53,022 bases of DNA from Paludibacteraceae bacterium (GCA_017630395.1 JAGBVI010000029.1:1-53022); one strand, 5' to 3'. Shown: positions 1 through 8,092, counted from the stretch's first letter. The notes: generated from the letters alone by a model not told the origin. Translations and numbers: made by a program.

Positions 1-404
1 TGACCAACGATTTTGACATGTCAGCGGATACGATCGTAGCGATATACCGTCGCAGATGGCAGGTAGAGTCCCTTTTCAAACAAATTAAGCAGAACTTTCC
101 CCTGAGATATTTCTACGGGAAAAGTGCCAGTGCGATAAAGATTCAAATTTGGGTCACCCTCATAGCAAATTTACTGCTTTCGGTGCTGCAAAGCTCGTTG
201 CAGAGGTCTTGGAGTTTCTCCGGCCTTGCTACAATTGTTAGAATCACGCTAATGTATTACATCAATATGGAGAAGTTATTCAACAATCCGTACAAGGATT
301 TGGAAAAAATGCTCGCAGAATCCTTGGAATCGCCTCCTGAAAACGTTGAAAACCTCCAAGGGGGGCTTATCCATGCTCAGGATAACGTAAAATATTATTT
401 ATGA
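1..404 (+). CDS. IS4-family transposase, C-terminal part (cut by window edge)
   Basis: The reading frame is open from the first full codon of the window, so the start and most of the DDE catalytic domain lie outside. What is visible is the end of an IS4-type transposase. The segment YRRRWQVESLFKQIKQNF fits the conserved Y-R-E-K signature around the last catalytic glutamate of this family. It is followed by a hydrophobic helical tail and ends at a TGA. The enzyme would cut and paste its own insertion sequence. No stop or frameshift interrupts the visible part, but integrity cannot be judged without the missing 5' portion. Family assignment is fairly sure; the exact element is unknown. Confidence 0.8.
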   Translation, partial: TNDFDMSADTIVAIYRRRWQVESLFKQIKQNFPLRYFYGKSASAIKIQIWVTLIANLLLSVLQSSLQRSWSFSGLATIVRITLMYYINMEKLFNNPYKDLEKMLAESLESPPENVENLQGGLIHAQDNVKYYL

Positions 405-579
405 GAGTGTTGCTGAACTGATTTATTGTTTAGCGGATAGTAATACATATAAATAGCATCATTGATGCTTACTAGTCAACATTGACAACTAATTTCTGTA
501 ACCTTTATCATTCTCAATATTGTAAAATATAAATTGAACATCACACTACGGAATTATTTGCACGAGTCAACCATTATCA
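405..579. other. right flank of the IS4 element, non-coding
   Basis: This stretch lies between the transposase stop and the converging hypothetical gene. It holds TTTAGCGGATAG at 429-440, which recurs exactly at 3398-3409 just before the AbiE promoter, and a small palindrome AGCATCATTGATGCT at 455-469. The repeated 12-mer may mark the right end of this IS type, which is an inference. No gene is seen. Confidence 0.4.
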
Positions 580-1065
580 TCATCTCAAAGTATTTTGTAA
601 ACTCATTAACCCTGGCATAAAATGTTTAGCTTTGAAGCTAAGTTGCATAATATTATACGATATCTGACTAAAACTAATACGATTCTTTATTGCATGTTTA
701 ATTTCATCTTTTTTGTAATACTCATTTATGAAACTTGCAATATTTTGCATCATATGATCATCTAACATAATCAAAGAAGAGCTATCTACCTGCATACTTA
801 ATAATACTGCCTTAATGATATTTTCTATGGCCGCACAAGTGTCATCTGCTATCGCAAAAATAATTTTATTCCTTTCATTATCAATTATCTGAGCTTTCGC
901 TTTTGCCATTTGCAATTCTATCCCATTTGGGTCCTTTAACTGCAGAATAAACATATTAGTTTGGATAGATGATAACTCACTATCTAATCGCAACAACTCT
1001 AATTTCTTACTTCGCGCAGCTGACAACTGATGCATAGCGGTACTGCTATAAAATAATCTATTCAT
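580..1065 (-). CDS. hypothetical helical protein (161 aa)
   Basis: I do not recognise this protein. It looks soluble and mostly helical, with charged and amphipathic stretches in its first half (for example ARSKKLELLRLDSELSS) and no signal peptide or membrane segment. Its ATG lies three bases after the stop of the upstream membrane/coiled-coil gene, so the two are surely co-transcribed. The HNH fragment further upstream ends only 20 bases before that gene, so all three probably formed one operon before an insertion sequence broke its front. Function is unknown; a role as partner of the membrane protein is only suggested by position. Confidence 0.6.
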   Translation of the reverse strand: MNRLFYSSTAMHQLSAARSKKLELLRLDSELSSIQTNMFILQLKDPNGIELQMAKAKAQIIDNERNKIIFAIADDTCAAIENIIKAVLLSMQVDSSSLIMLDDHMMQNIASFINEYYKKDEIKHAIKNRISFSQISYNIMQLSFKAKHFMPGLMSLQNTLR

Positions 1066-1068
1066 AAT

Positions 1069-1950
1069 TTACGACTTACGTTCTTCCTTAAAAGCGTCTA
1101 TAAGGTCTTGATATTGTTTTACCAAGCTTACTAACTCTGAACTATATGAATCTTTTTCACTTTGTAACATAGATAGATTCTGTTGATAAATATCACTCAT
1201 ATATTTAACAGAATTATCTAGCTCTCGTTGTCCTTTATTTCTTATTTCTTCAATTTCCTTCCTAGATTGTTCTATCTTAAAGAGAGAAAAGAAACTAAAA
1301 ATGAGAAAAACAATAGTGAGAATAGCTGCCCAAATCGTGATATTTGTGTATTCATGTTCAATTTTTCCTAAATGCAACTCTAACATTTTTTCAGACATAA
1401 TAGCTGAGGTTAATTCTCTATACTGGAGGGCTAATGAGTCAGATGTAATCTTTGTAATATATTCATTTTGTCTTCTCATATACTCTACATCTGCATATAA
1501 TTTAATGAATATATCTTCTCCATTTAGTGAATCTTTTTGTCCCAATGCATTACTTAAACAAATAATTTGCCTGTCAACGCATGATCGCAAGTTATTTCTA
1601 TGCTCAGCTGATTGATTGATGTAAGATATAACACTACTTGTTGTTTGTTGCTGCATATTTTTATAACTCTCTACGATCTTTTGCTGGGAGTCTCTAAGGT
1701 TCTCGTTAGATAGCCACAGATAAGATCCAAATAAAGTTACAATCAAAACTAAGACACAGCAAAAACAGAACGAATGATGAGTGTTTAGAAACGCATCAAT
1801 CCTAGCCCATATACCTTGATTAGCTGTTTTTGGAACCTCTCTCTTTGGATTTCGTGAATCTTGACAATGTGTAAATTGCTGCTCTTTCGCAGATTTATGA
1901 TCATGTGCCTTTGTGTTCATTTTAGCATTTGCTTTGTTTCTTCGTCTCAT
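1069..1950 (-). CDS. membrane protein with two TM segments and coiled coil (293 aa)
   Basis: The protein begins with a polar, basic N-terminal region. It has a first hydrophobic segment at about residues 60-80 (CVLVLIVTLFGSYLW), then a long polar, probably extracytoplasmic region of about 120 residues. A second hydrophobic segment lies at about 203-225 (AILTIVFLIFSFFSLF). It ends in a charged coiled-coil-like tail rich in Glu, Lys and Gln. The topology (two membrane spans, periplasmic loop, cytoplasmic coil) resembles sensors or effectors, but no known domain is recognised. It is sandwiched between the HNH nuclease remnant and the 161-aa hypothetical gene with very short spacing. The family is unknown to me. 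Confidence 0.6.
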   Translation of the reverse strand: MRRRNKANAKMNTKAHDHKSAKEQQFTHCQDSRNPKREVPKTANQGIWARIDAFLNTHHSFCFCCVLVLIVTLFGSYLWLSNENLRDSQQKIVESYKNMQQQTTSSVISYINQSAEHRNNLRSCVDRQIICLSNALGQKDSLNGEDIFIKLYADVEYMRRQNEYITKITSDSLALQYRELTSAIMSEKMLELHLGKIEHEYTNITIWAAILTIVFLIFSFFSLFKIEQSRKEIEEIRNKGQRELDNSVKYMSDIYQQNLSMLQSEKDSYSSELVSLVKQYQDLIDAFKEERKS

Positions 1951-1970
1951 ATTATCTTATCATTATAACA

Positions 1971-2280
1971 TTATTCTTTTGCCATATGAGAATGCTTCTC
2001 ATAAAATGCTTCATTGTGCCATTTGAGATAATGCCGTCTTTCACAATCAATGTAATCATATGGCACAGTACAATCGTGCAAATATTGTAAAGACTTTTCA
2101 TCTTCTATATTTGTGTCGTAAATCACATTACCAGTCTTGTAGTCTATAGTGATGTAATTAGCTTGCTCAAAGAGTTTATCACAAATAGGACACATGAGAA
2201 GACCGTTATTAGGATTCATAGCATCATATGTATCCTCACATTTGGAATATGGCTTAATGTGGCTTGCAATCAACAAATTT
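1971..2280 (-). pseudogene. HNH endonuclease (HNH_2-like), C-terminal remnant cut by IS
   Basis: The frame reads LLIASHIKPY, then DAMNPNNGLLMCPICDKLFE. This matches the core of HNH_2-type nucleases (ASHIKPW, then NNGLLL...D.LFD), with the metal-binding His in SHIKP. The usual 150-200 residues before this motif are absent. The IS5-type element sits six bases upstream of the first LL codon, and in the flanking DNA beyond the IS the frame closes within a few codons (TAA), so the N-terminal half is deleted rather than just displaced. There is no good ATG; only TTG could start the remnant. I judge it a dead gene that once headed the operon continuing at 1950. Confidence 0.7.
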
Positions 2281-2283
2281 TTA

Positions 2284-3207
2284 GAAGCTGTTTAAATTTA
2301 ATTAAAAACTAATTTGAGAGGTTGAAAAAACTCTCAAAATTACACTTAAATATTGATTATCAGTTTGATAAGTGGATAATTTTTCGTAACTTTAAGGGCA
2401 TCAAACAATAAAGAAATGAATCATTATTCAACAAATCTCACCGATAATCAGTGGCAAGTTATAGAAAAATTTTTAGATGTGCAAGTGCGAAAGCGCAAAT
2501 ATTTTCTCAGAAGCATAGTAAACGCAATCAATTACCTCCTAAAAACGGGTTGTCAGTGGAGGATGCTTCCCAAGGATTTCCCTCCTTACAACCTCGTTTA
2601 CTACTATTTCTCGAAATGGAAGAACGAAGGCGTTTTTGATGAGCTGTTTTTCAAATTGCACATCTGGTTACGCATCATGTTAGGATGCGCAAAATGTCCT
2701 AGTTTAGGCCTGATCGATTCCAGAAGCGTTAAAACATCACACCACGTTGACAGATGCAGAGGCATTGACGGAAACAAGAAAATAAAAGGGCGAAAACAAC
2801 ATTTGGTCGTTGATACGTTAGGCATTCCGCTTGCTATTGTGGTCCACGAAGCCAATATTCAGACAGAGTCGGAGCATTGTAAGTATTTGAAAATATGAGG
2901 TTTAAATTTTCTCGACTTGCTAAAATCATCGCCGATGGCGGTTACAGAGGCAAACTTTTGTCCGACACGCTAAAAGCCACACAGGGGTGCGAGTTGGAGG
3001 TGGTGCTTCGTCCTGACTAGTGCCCCTCAAAATTCCAAGTGATGCCCAAACGGTGGATTGTAGAAAGGTCTTTCGCTTGGCAGGAAAACTTTAGAAGGTT
3101 GACTATCGACTATGAGTTTCATACGGAAACTGCAGTGGCCATGATTCAATTAGCCTTCTGTTTTTCTAATGCTTAACAAAATATTTTAGATAAATTTAAA
3201 CAGCTTC
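2284..3207 (+). mobile_element. IS5-family (TNA-target) insertion sequence, decayed
   Basis: The element is 924 bp long. It is bounded by inverted ends GAAGCTGTTTAAATTTA and TAAATTTAAACAGCTTC, with the duplicated target TTA at 2281-2283 and 3208-3210. A 3-bp TNA duplication and a DUF4096-plus-DDE transposase fit the IS1031/ISL2-like groups of the IS5 family. The intact target duplication shows that the copy arrived by transposition. The same ends recur in the small non-autonomous elements at 17742, 37813 and 52863. The transposase is broken, so this copy cannot move itself. Confidence 0.85.
2416..3176 (+). pseudogene. IS5-family transposase, broken by frameshift and stop
   Basis: The N-terminal part (2416-2898) reads as a DUF4096-type transposase: LTDNQWQVIEKFL, then GCQWRMLPKDFPPY, then the first catalytic Asp in GLIDSRSVKTS. 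Near 2880 the homologous frame shifts. It resumes around 2893 with KIIADGGYRGKL, carrying the second catalytic Asp, and continues to [16 protein letters not shown] with the catalytic Glu, ending at TAA 3174-3176. In this second frame a TAG at 3018-3020 replaces the expected Glu codon in RPD-x-CPSKF. Two independent lesions mean no active enzyme. It lies wholly inside the insertion sequence. Confidence 0.85.
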
Positions 3208-3414
3208 TTATTATCTTATAGAGTGCAAAGATAGTCAAATATTAAACAAATAGAAAATTTCCACGAGTGCGACGGAATCATTTTTCAGAACTACGGTGCA
3301 AAAAAACTTACCGCTTTTTACGTAAAAGATATAGAATCTCAAAGCATGATTGTATCTTTGTAATAAACAAAGTGGCAAACAATGGCAAAACATAATATTT
3401 AGCGGATAGCAACA

Positions 3415-3466
3415 AGTAAAAATGTCCCGTTTTTTGCGTAATAAACGGGACATTTTACTATCTTTG
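3415..3466 (+). promoter_or_regulatory. abiE promoter with palindromic operator
   Basis: A near-perfect inverted repeat has arms AGTAAAAATGTCCCGTTT (3415-3432) and AAACGGGACATTTTACT (3443-3459). It overlaps a Bacteroidota promoter: TTTG at 3433-3436 as the -33 box and TATCTTTG at 3459-3466 as the -7 box. The antitoxin ATG follows at 3488. AbiEi antitoxins are known to bind inverted repeats in their own promoter and repress it, so this is the likely operator. The RNA would start close to 3473, leaving a leader of about 15 bases. Confidence 0.65.
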
Positions 3467-3487
3467 CATCGTGATAATGATACAATT

Positions 3488-4231
3488 ATGAATATAGCAA
3501 AAGAAATAAATAGAAGAATCTCAGGATTTCCAGAAGATTATGTTTTTACAGCATCTGACTTTAAGATTGAAACACGGAATCAATATGCTGTTGCAAAGGC
3601 GTTAAATCGTATGGTTAAGTCTGGAAAAATCTCTAAATTGGCAAAAGGAAGATTCTATAAACCCAGAAAGACCCAATTTGGAGATTTAAAACCTTCCGCT
3701 TATCAAATTGCTAAAGATTATATTGAACGTGATGGTAAACTCATAGGCTATATAACGGGGTATTCTGCATATAATGCGTTAGGGCTTACCTCACAAATAT
3801 CTTCTTATATTCAAATTGGCACAAACAAAAGTCGCCGTTCTATCAAACGTGAGAAATATACAATATCTTTTATCATGCAACAGAATCCGATAACCAAAAA
3901 GAATATTGAAATCTTACGAATTTTAGATGCCATAAGGTTTATCCGAGAAATCCCTTCAACAACTCCCAATGATGCTTGTATCAGATTAAAAGAGATTATT
4001 CGGGATTTGAATGATGAGCAAAAAGGACTACTTGTTAAATGTGCCATGAAATATACAAACTATGTTCGTGCATTGTGTGGCGCAGTACTAGAGGATATTG
4101 GTTGCAACGACAACTTTTTAGAGCCTATACGCAAAAGCTTAAATGGGGTGACAGATTACAAGTTACCAATATCCGAATCAGTTTTACCAACTAAAACAAA
4201 TTGGAGAATATATGAACCTTCACGAAAATAA
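3488..4231 (+). CDS. abiEi: AbiEi-type antitoxin (DUF6088-like), type IV toxin-antitoxin
   Basis: The 247-residue protein begins with a winged-helix region (about residues 8-65: ASDF, AVAKALNRMVKSGKI, KGRFYKP) followed by the AbiEi C-terminal domain. An earlier in-frame ATG at 3422 would lie upstream of the -7 promoter box, so ATG 3488 is chosen. In this family the antitoxin counters the toxin without stable binding and represses its own operon through inverted repeats; a palindrome does overlap this promoter. The toxin gene starts inside its last codons, a 20-base overlap typical of this operon. Family assignment is made with good confidence from the domain look and the neighbour. Confidence 0.82.
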   Translation: MNIAKEINRRISGFPEDYVFTASDFKIETRNQYAVAKALNRMVKSGKISKLAKGRFYKPRKTQFGDLKPSAYQIAKDYIERDGKLIGYITGYSAYNALGLTSQISSYIQIGTNKSRRSIKREKYTISFIMQQNPITKKNIEILRILDAIRFIREIPSTTPNDACIRLKEIIRDLNDEQKGLLVKCAMKYTNYVRALCGAVLEDIGCNDNFLEPIRKSLNGVTDYKLPISESVLPTKTNWRIYEPSRK

Positions 4232-5174
4232 GAAACTGTTTACGGATGCTGTTCTCGCAGCATCTGAATACTTGGATATACGTCCGGTATATATCGAGAA
4301 AGATTATTGGATAACTCGTTCCCTTAAATTGATGAAGCAGAATCACAATGCCGACAAGGCTATTTTTAAGGGTGGCACATCTTTATCCAAGGCACATAAA
4401 ATAGGGAACCGCTTTTCAGAAGACATTGACATTGCTATATCTGATGCGGACACTTTAACGGGCAACCAACTGAAAATGTTAATTAAAAAGATAGCAAAAG
4501 AAATGACATCTGGATTGGAGGAAGTGGAAATGCCCGGAGTTACAAGTAAAGGCTCACGTTATTATAAGGCAATGTATTCTTATCCAAATGTACTTGGAAA
4601 AGCCGTTAAAGAAACGGTCAATATCGGACAATTGCTCGTGGAGATAAATTCGTTTGCCAATCCCTATCCACACGTATCAAAAAGCATAGATTGTTTTATC
4701 TCTCAGTTTTTTCAACAGACAGGTAATGAAGCATTGGTCGATGAATACGGTCTACAAACCTTCGCTTTGAATGTGTTGGACAAAAGACAAACATTAACAG
4801 AGAAACTGGTGTCTCTTATTCGTTTTTCTTTGTCGGAAAACCATATATACGACGTGGCATCCAAGATACGACATTTCTACGATTTGCATTATCTATTGCA
4901 AGACGAAGAGTGTGCCGAGTATTTACAATCTGAGCGATTTAGGACAGATTTCAATACGTTATTGGCTCATGATAGAGCGACATTTGACAAGCCAGAAGGC
5001 TGGAATAGCATGAAAATAGAGCAATCACCTCTATTATCTGATTTTTCAGTTATGTGGTCTAAATTAAAAGAAACATATTTGAAGGAATTACCTGCCATTG
5101 CTTTTTCGGAAATCCCTAAAGAAGATTTGGTGGCGAAAAGCTTTGAAGTGATAATTAAAAGCATAAGGTTCTAA
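4212..5174 (+). CDS. abiEii: AbiEii/AbiGii-type nucleotidyltransferase toxin
   Basis: This 320-residue protein carries the signature of the AbiEii nucleotidyltransferase fold. It has EKDYWITR at residues 29-36, GGTSLSK at 54-60 as the nucleotide-binding loop, and the two metal-binding aspartates in EDIDIAI at 70-76. In characterised members the enzyme transfers nucleotides to RNA such as tRNA acceptor ends and stops growth, giving abortive protection against phage. The length is normal and all core motifs are present, so the toxin looks functional. It overlaps the antitoxin gene by 20 bases and is translated from the same message. The exact target of this member is not known. Confidence 0.88.
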   Translation: MNLHENKKLFTDAVLAASEYLDIRPVYIEKDYWITRSLKLMKQNHNADKAIFKGGTSLSKAHKIGNRFSEDIDIAISDADTLTGNQLKMLIKKIAKEMTSGLEEVEMPGVTSKGSRYYKAMYSYPNVLGKAVKETVNIGQLLVEINSFANPYPHVSKSIDCFISQFFQQTGNEALVDEYGLQTFALNVLDKRQTLTEKLVSLIRFSLSENHIYDVASKIRHFYDLHYLLQDEECAEYLQSERFRTDFNTLLAHDRATFDKPEGWNSMKIEQSPLLSDFSVMWSKLKETYLKELPAIAFSEIPKEDLVAKSFEVIIKSIRF

Positions 5175-5181
5175 AGTTTTG

Positions 5182-5189
5182 TATCTTTG
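5182..5189 (+). promoter_or_regulatory. TAnnTTTG -7 box upstream of the DUF1848 gene
   Basis: TATCTTTG lies 17 bases before the ATG at 5206. No clear TTTG -33 box stands at the usual distance. The surrounding 17-mer TGTATCTTTGTAATAAA (5180-5196) also occurs at 3351-3367, on the other side of the AbiE operon. Confidence 0.45.
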
Positions 5190-5205
5190 TAATAAATAAT
5201 TGACA

Positions 5206-6258
5206 ATGAGTAACACTAAAATAACCATAAAAACTCTGTCCGGCGAGACCGTTGAGGCTATGGCTCCCGTGATTATCTCGGCGAGCCGCTCGACGGATAT
5301 TCCGGCATTCTTTGCCAAGTGGTTTGTCAACCGCCTGAAGGCCGGGTATTGCGTTTGGAACAACCCGTTCAACCAGAAGCCTTCGTATGTTTCGTTCGCA
5401 CAGTGCAAAGTGGTGGTTTTCTGGACGAAGAACCCCAAACCGCTTATTCCGCTGCTGCACGAACTGGACGAGCGAGGTATCCGCTACTATTTTCAGTTCA
5501 CTCTGAACGATTACGAAAAAGAGGGATTCGAACCCAACGTGCCAAGTGTGGCGCAACGCATCGAAACATTCAAAGAACTTTCTAAAAAAATAGGCAAAGA
5601 GCGTGTCATCTGGCGTTTCGACCCATTGGTTCTGACGGAAAATCTTACGCCACGTCAACTGCTCACAAAGATTTATCACATCGGAAACGAACTGAAAGGT
5701 TATACAAACAAGCTGGTTTTCAGTTTTATAGACGTCAAGGCTTATCGTAAAGTGCAAAACAATCTGGTCAAGGAGAGTCGTTTATTTAATAAAGAAAATG
5801 TCGCAGCAGCTGAACCGGAAGGAGAGAAGAGGCAAGAACTGATAGATGGATTGGTCAAACTCCGTGACCATTGGAAAGAAGAGGGATGGAATCTACAACT
5901 TGCCACTTGTGCAGAAGATATAGATTTGGAACAATACGGAATCGAACACAACAGATGTATTGACGGCGAATTAATGGAACGTATTTTTGCAGATGACAAA
6001 GAGTTTGTTTACTATCTGAAAACCGGTAAGTTAGCTGAAAAAGATTTGTTTGGCAATCTTCCTGAAATACCCATGAAAGGGAGAGACCTAAAGGATAAAG
6101 GGCAACGTAAAATTTGCGGTTGTATGATAAGCAAAGACATCGGCATGTACAATACCTGCAGTCACTTTTGCGTCTATTGCTACGCCAACACAAGCAAAGA
6201 ACTTGTGATGAAGAACAGGGCAAAGCATTCTGATGATAGCGAAAGTATAATTGGGTAG
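5206..6258 (+). CDS. DUF1848 family protein, probable iron-sulfur/radical-SAM-like enzyme
   Basis: The 350-residue product shows the DUF1848 pattern. It opens with IISASRSTDIPAFFAKWF, continues with VVFWTKNPKP and VIWRFDPLVLTE, and ends in a cysteine cluster (CGCMISKDIG, then NTCSHFCVYCYAN). The C-x3-C-x2-C spacing resembles a radical-SAM cluster loop placed at the C terminus, so metal binding is likely, though its reaction is unknown. ATG 5206 is preferred to the in-frame TTG six bases earlier. G+C is clearly higher in the first 600 bases than in neighbouring genes, which hints at transfer. It has its own promoter and no evident partner; the AbiE pair lies upstream in the same direction. Confidence 0.85.
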   Translation: MSNTKITIKTLSGETVEAMAPVIISASRSTDIPAFFAKWFVNRLKAGYCVWNNPFNQKPSYVSFAQCKVVVFWTKNPKPLIPLLHELDERGIRYYFQFTLNDYEKEGFEPNVPSVAQRIETFKELSKKIGKERVIWRFDPLVLTENLTPRQLLTKIYHIGNELKGYTNKLVFSFIDVKAYRKVQNNLVKESRLFNKENVAAAEPEGEKRQELIDGLVKLRDHWKEEGWNLQLATCAEDIDLEQYGIEHNRCIDGELMERIFADDKEFVYYLKTGKLAEKDLFGNLPEIPMKGRDLKDKGQRKICGCMISKDIGMYNTCSHFCVYCYANTSKELVMKNRAKHSDDSESIIG

Positions 6259-6487
6259 CATTAAACAAGACTGTCATGAACTCATCCAACAAAAAAAAGT
6301 TCTTCTTCCAAATTCACTTTTATCATTGGGAAAACAATACATCTGCCGGTAAGGTACACAAATACAGTATAAAAAAGGGAAATACCCAAAATAACCAAAG
6401 TAAATATAATCATTTAACTCACATATACTATAATGCAAAAGGATAGTTTATTTTGAAACAAATTGTTCGATAATATTACTATAAAAG

Positions 6488-6609
6488 GTTATAAATACCA
6501 ATTATAACCTAAAACAGTTATAATTACACATTATAACCAAATTAAGTTATAAAGAAACAATATAACTAAAAATGGTTATAATAATAGATTATAACCAAAA
6601 ACAGTTGAA
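6488..6609. repeat. left iteron array: 21-bp palindromes every 29 bp
   Basis: Half-sites GTTATA start at 6488, 6517, 6546 and 6575, with a decayed one at 6604. Opposing half-sites TTATAACC start at 6502, 6531, 6560 (ATATAACT) and 6589. Each pair forms GTTATAA-7 bases-TTATAAC, and the period is exactly 29 bp. The array lies in the 466-bp gap between the DUF1848 stop and the DUF3307 stop, that is, downstream of the satD-DUF3307 operon. The rest of the gap (6259-6487, 6610-6724) is AT-rich and shows no gene. An array of the same design lies upstream of the operon at 8285-8407. Confidence 0.85.
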
Positions 6610-6724
6610 AAATTGGAAGAAATTGTTATTTACCTTGAATAAAGAGCAAAATCAATATAAGTTTGCATAAAACATCTTATACGCAACAATCAAAATAGCA
6701 TATACTTATGAAGCTTAAAATTGA

Positions 6725-7420
6725 TTATAAAGCGCAAACCATCAGACCGCAAAGTAAGGCAATTCCAAAACTTAAAAATGTACCGGCAAGAACATATTCC
6801 GTTTTTGCAGTATCAGTATCTTTAAATCTTAAGATTGACTTAGCAGCAATAACAAACCCGATAGCTTCAAACTGACCAATAATTACAAAAATCATGGTAA
6901 GCAATCGTTCCAAATTACCAATTAATCCACCTGCGTTCTTTATATTACTACATGATTTTGACTCTCCAACATCATATTTTTTGAGTAACAATTTAATGAA
7001 AATATTGGTAGGTTTTATACAGATAAGAGTTGCTATTAGTAAAATAGGGATAGAAAAATTGTCACATTGGTCTATTAGATGTATAGGTAATTCAATTTGA
7101 GTCTCATATACAATAGAGATGAGAAGTAATATACCTAAATGAAGTAGTTGATCTGCTAAAAAAACACCTAAACTATTGCTAAAATATAGTTTTATAGAAT
7201 CAATTATAAGATGAGTTAGAATTATTAAAATAGCATAAATTCCAAAATCAATAGATGGTATCAATAACCAGGCTATTAATCCCATAATAATAGAATGCAC
7301 ATAGAGAAACCAACATTTTAATTTTTTTGTCTCTTTTTGTTTGCAAAAGTAGTCGGTTTGTAAGTAGAAATCTCCAATAATATGTGTTAAAAGCAAACTA
7401 GACAGTAAATCGTTATTCAT
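6725..7420 (-). CDS. DUF3307 multi-pass membrane protein
   Basis: The 231-residue protein opens with LLLTHIIGDFYLQTDYFC, the hallmark start of DUF3307 proteins, and contains about six to seven hydrophobic helices along its length (for example IIMGLIAWLLIPSIDFGIYA and a final LSFGIALLCGLMVCAL). The histidine and aspartate residues of the first helix (H13, D16) and the later THLIIDS are typical of the family and could bind a ligand or metal. It starts four bases after the stop of the satD-like gene, so the two form one operon. The biochemical role is unknown. Pairing with a cyclase-like regulator suggests a membrane effector or transporter that it controls, which is an inference. Confidence 0.8.
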   Translation of the reverse strand: MNNDLLSSLLLTHIIGDFYLQTDYFCKQKETKKLKCWFLYVHSIIMGLIAWLLIPSIDFGIYAILIILTHLIIDSIKLYFSNSLGVFLADQLLHLGILLLISIVYETQIELPIHLIDQCDNFSIPILLIATLICIKPTNIFIKLLLKKYDVGESKSCSNIKNAGGLIGNLERLLTMIFVIIGQFEAIGFVIAAKSILRFKDTDTAKTEYVLAGTFLSFGIALLCGLMVCAL

Positions 7421-7424
7421 TAAA

Positions 7425-8072
7425 TCAAAATTTTATCCTTTCAAAATAGTTTAAAGCCTCTTCAATACAATACCACTGCGCTGAAGTAGTATGTTTGTTG
7501 ACCCCAGCTTGTGAAATTTTCATCTCCTTGGCTATTTCACACTCTTTTTTAGACAATAGTTTGTGAAATATAACTTCACTTTGCCTTTTTGTAGCATTGT
7601 TCATTATAGCATCGGTCAAAATAGCAATTGTATGCAAAGATGAACGATAAAAGGTGTTATTGGTATTTATTTTTAATGTTCCCTTTTTGGGCGTTCTCAT
7701 TTTCTCGACAGTCCGACCAGATAAGTAAATGGCTTCACCATCCATTATATTAGCCACCTTGTCTATAATCCTCATTTCGCCAATCCCAATTGCAATCCGA
7801 ATACCATAGGTTTGAAATTTTTTGTTTTCTAATGATTTTTTCAATTGGGTAGATTTTATAAATGATTTAATTATTAATGCAATACGAAATGAATCTACAG
7901 CATTAGGAATTATACACTCAATATAATCTCCTTTTATTTGTCTCCCCCAAAACCCTGGATATTTCGTCTCTAATAATTGAAACAAATCATCTATTTTTCG
8001 TTTCAATTCAATTGTTCCCTCCTTCGAAATTGAGGTTGATGATATAATATCAGCTGAAATCGTTGCTTGCAT
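7425..8072 (-). CDS. SatD-like protein: class III cyclase-like domain plus HTH
   Basis: The first two thirds resemble the class III nucleotidyl cyclase core. ISADIISST (D8) matches the first metal-binding motif, KGDYIECII (D49) the second, IRIAIGIGE (92-99) the G-I-x-x-G strand, and DGEAIYLSGRTVEKM (R120) the transition-state arginine helix. The usual catalytic Asn position holds Tyr116, so activity is uncertain. Residues about 160-200 (KRQSEVIFHKLLSKKECEIA, then MKISQAGVNKH) form a sigma-region-4-like helix-turn-helix. ATG 8072 is preferred to GTG 8093, which overlaps the -7 promoter box. It is followed at once by the DUF3307 gene. The SatD family label is from memory of similar pairs; the function is not established. 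Confidence 0.72.
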   Translation of the reverse strand: MQATISADIISSTSISKEGTIELKRKIDDLFQLLETKYPGFWGRQIKGDYIECIIPNAVDSFRIALIIKSFIKSTQLKKSLENKKFQTYGIRIAIGIGEMRIIDKVANIMDGEAIYLSGRTVEKMRTPKKGTLKINTNNTFYRSSLHTIAILTDAIMNNATKRQSEVIFHKLLSKKECEIAKEMKISQAGVNKHTTSAQWYCIEEALNYFERIKF

Positions 8073-8092
8073 TGTTTTTATTCTTTCAACCA

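Noticed and set aside
1301-1615. 104-codon plus-strand frame
   Set aside because: It is the antisense shadow of the membrane/coiled-coil gene.
3235-3453. 72-codon minus-strand frame starting like the antitoxin
   Set aside because: The similar start (MSR-LR-KRDI) is only the mirror image of the operator palindrome.
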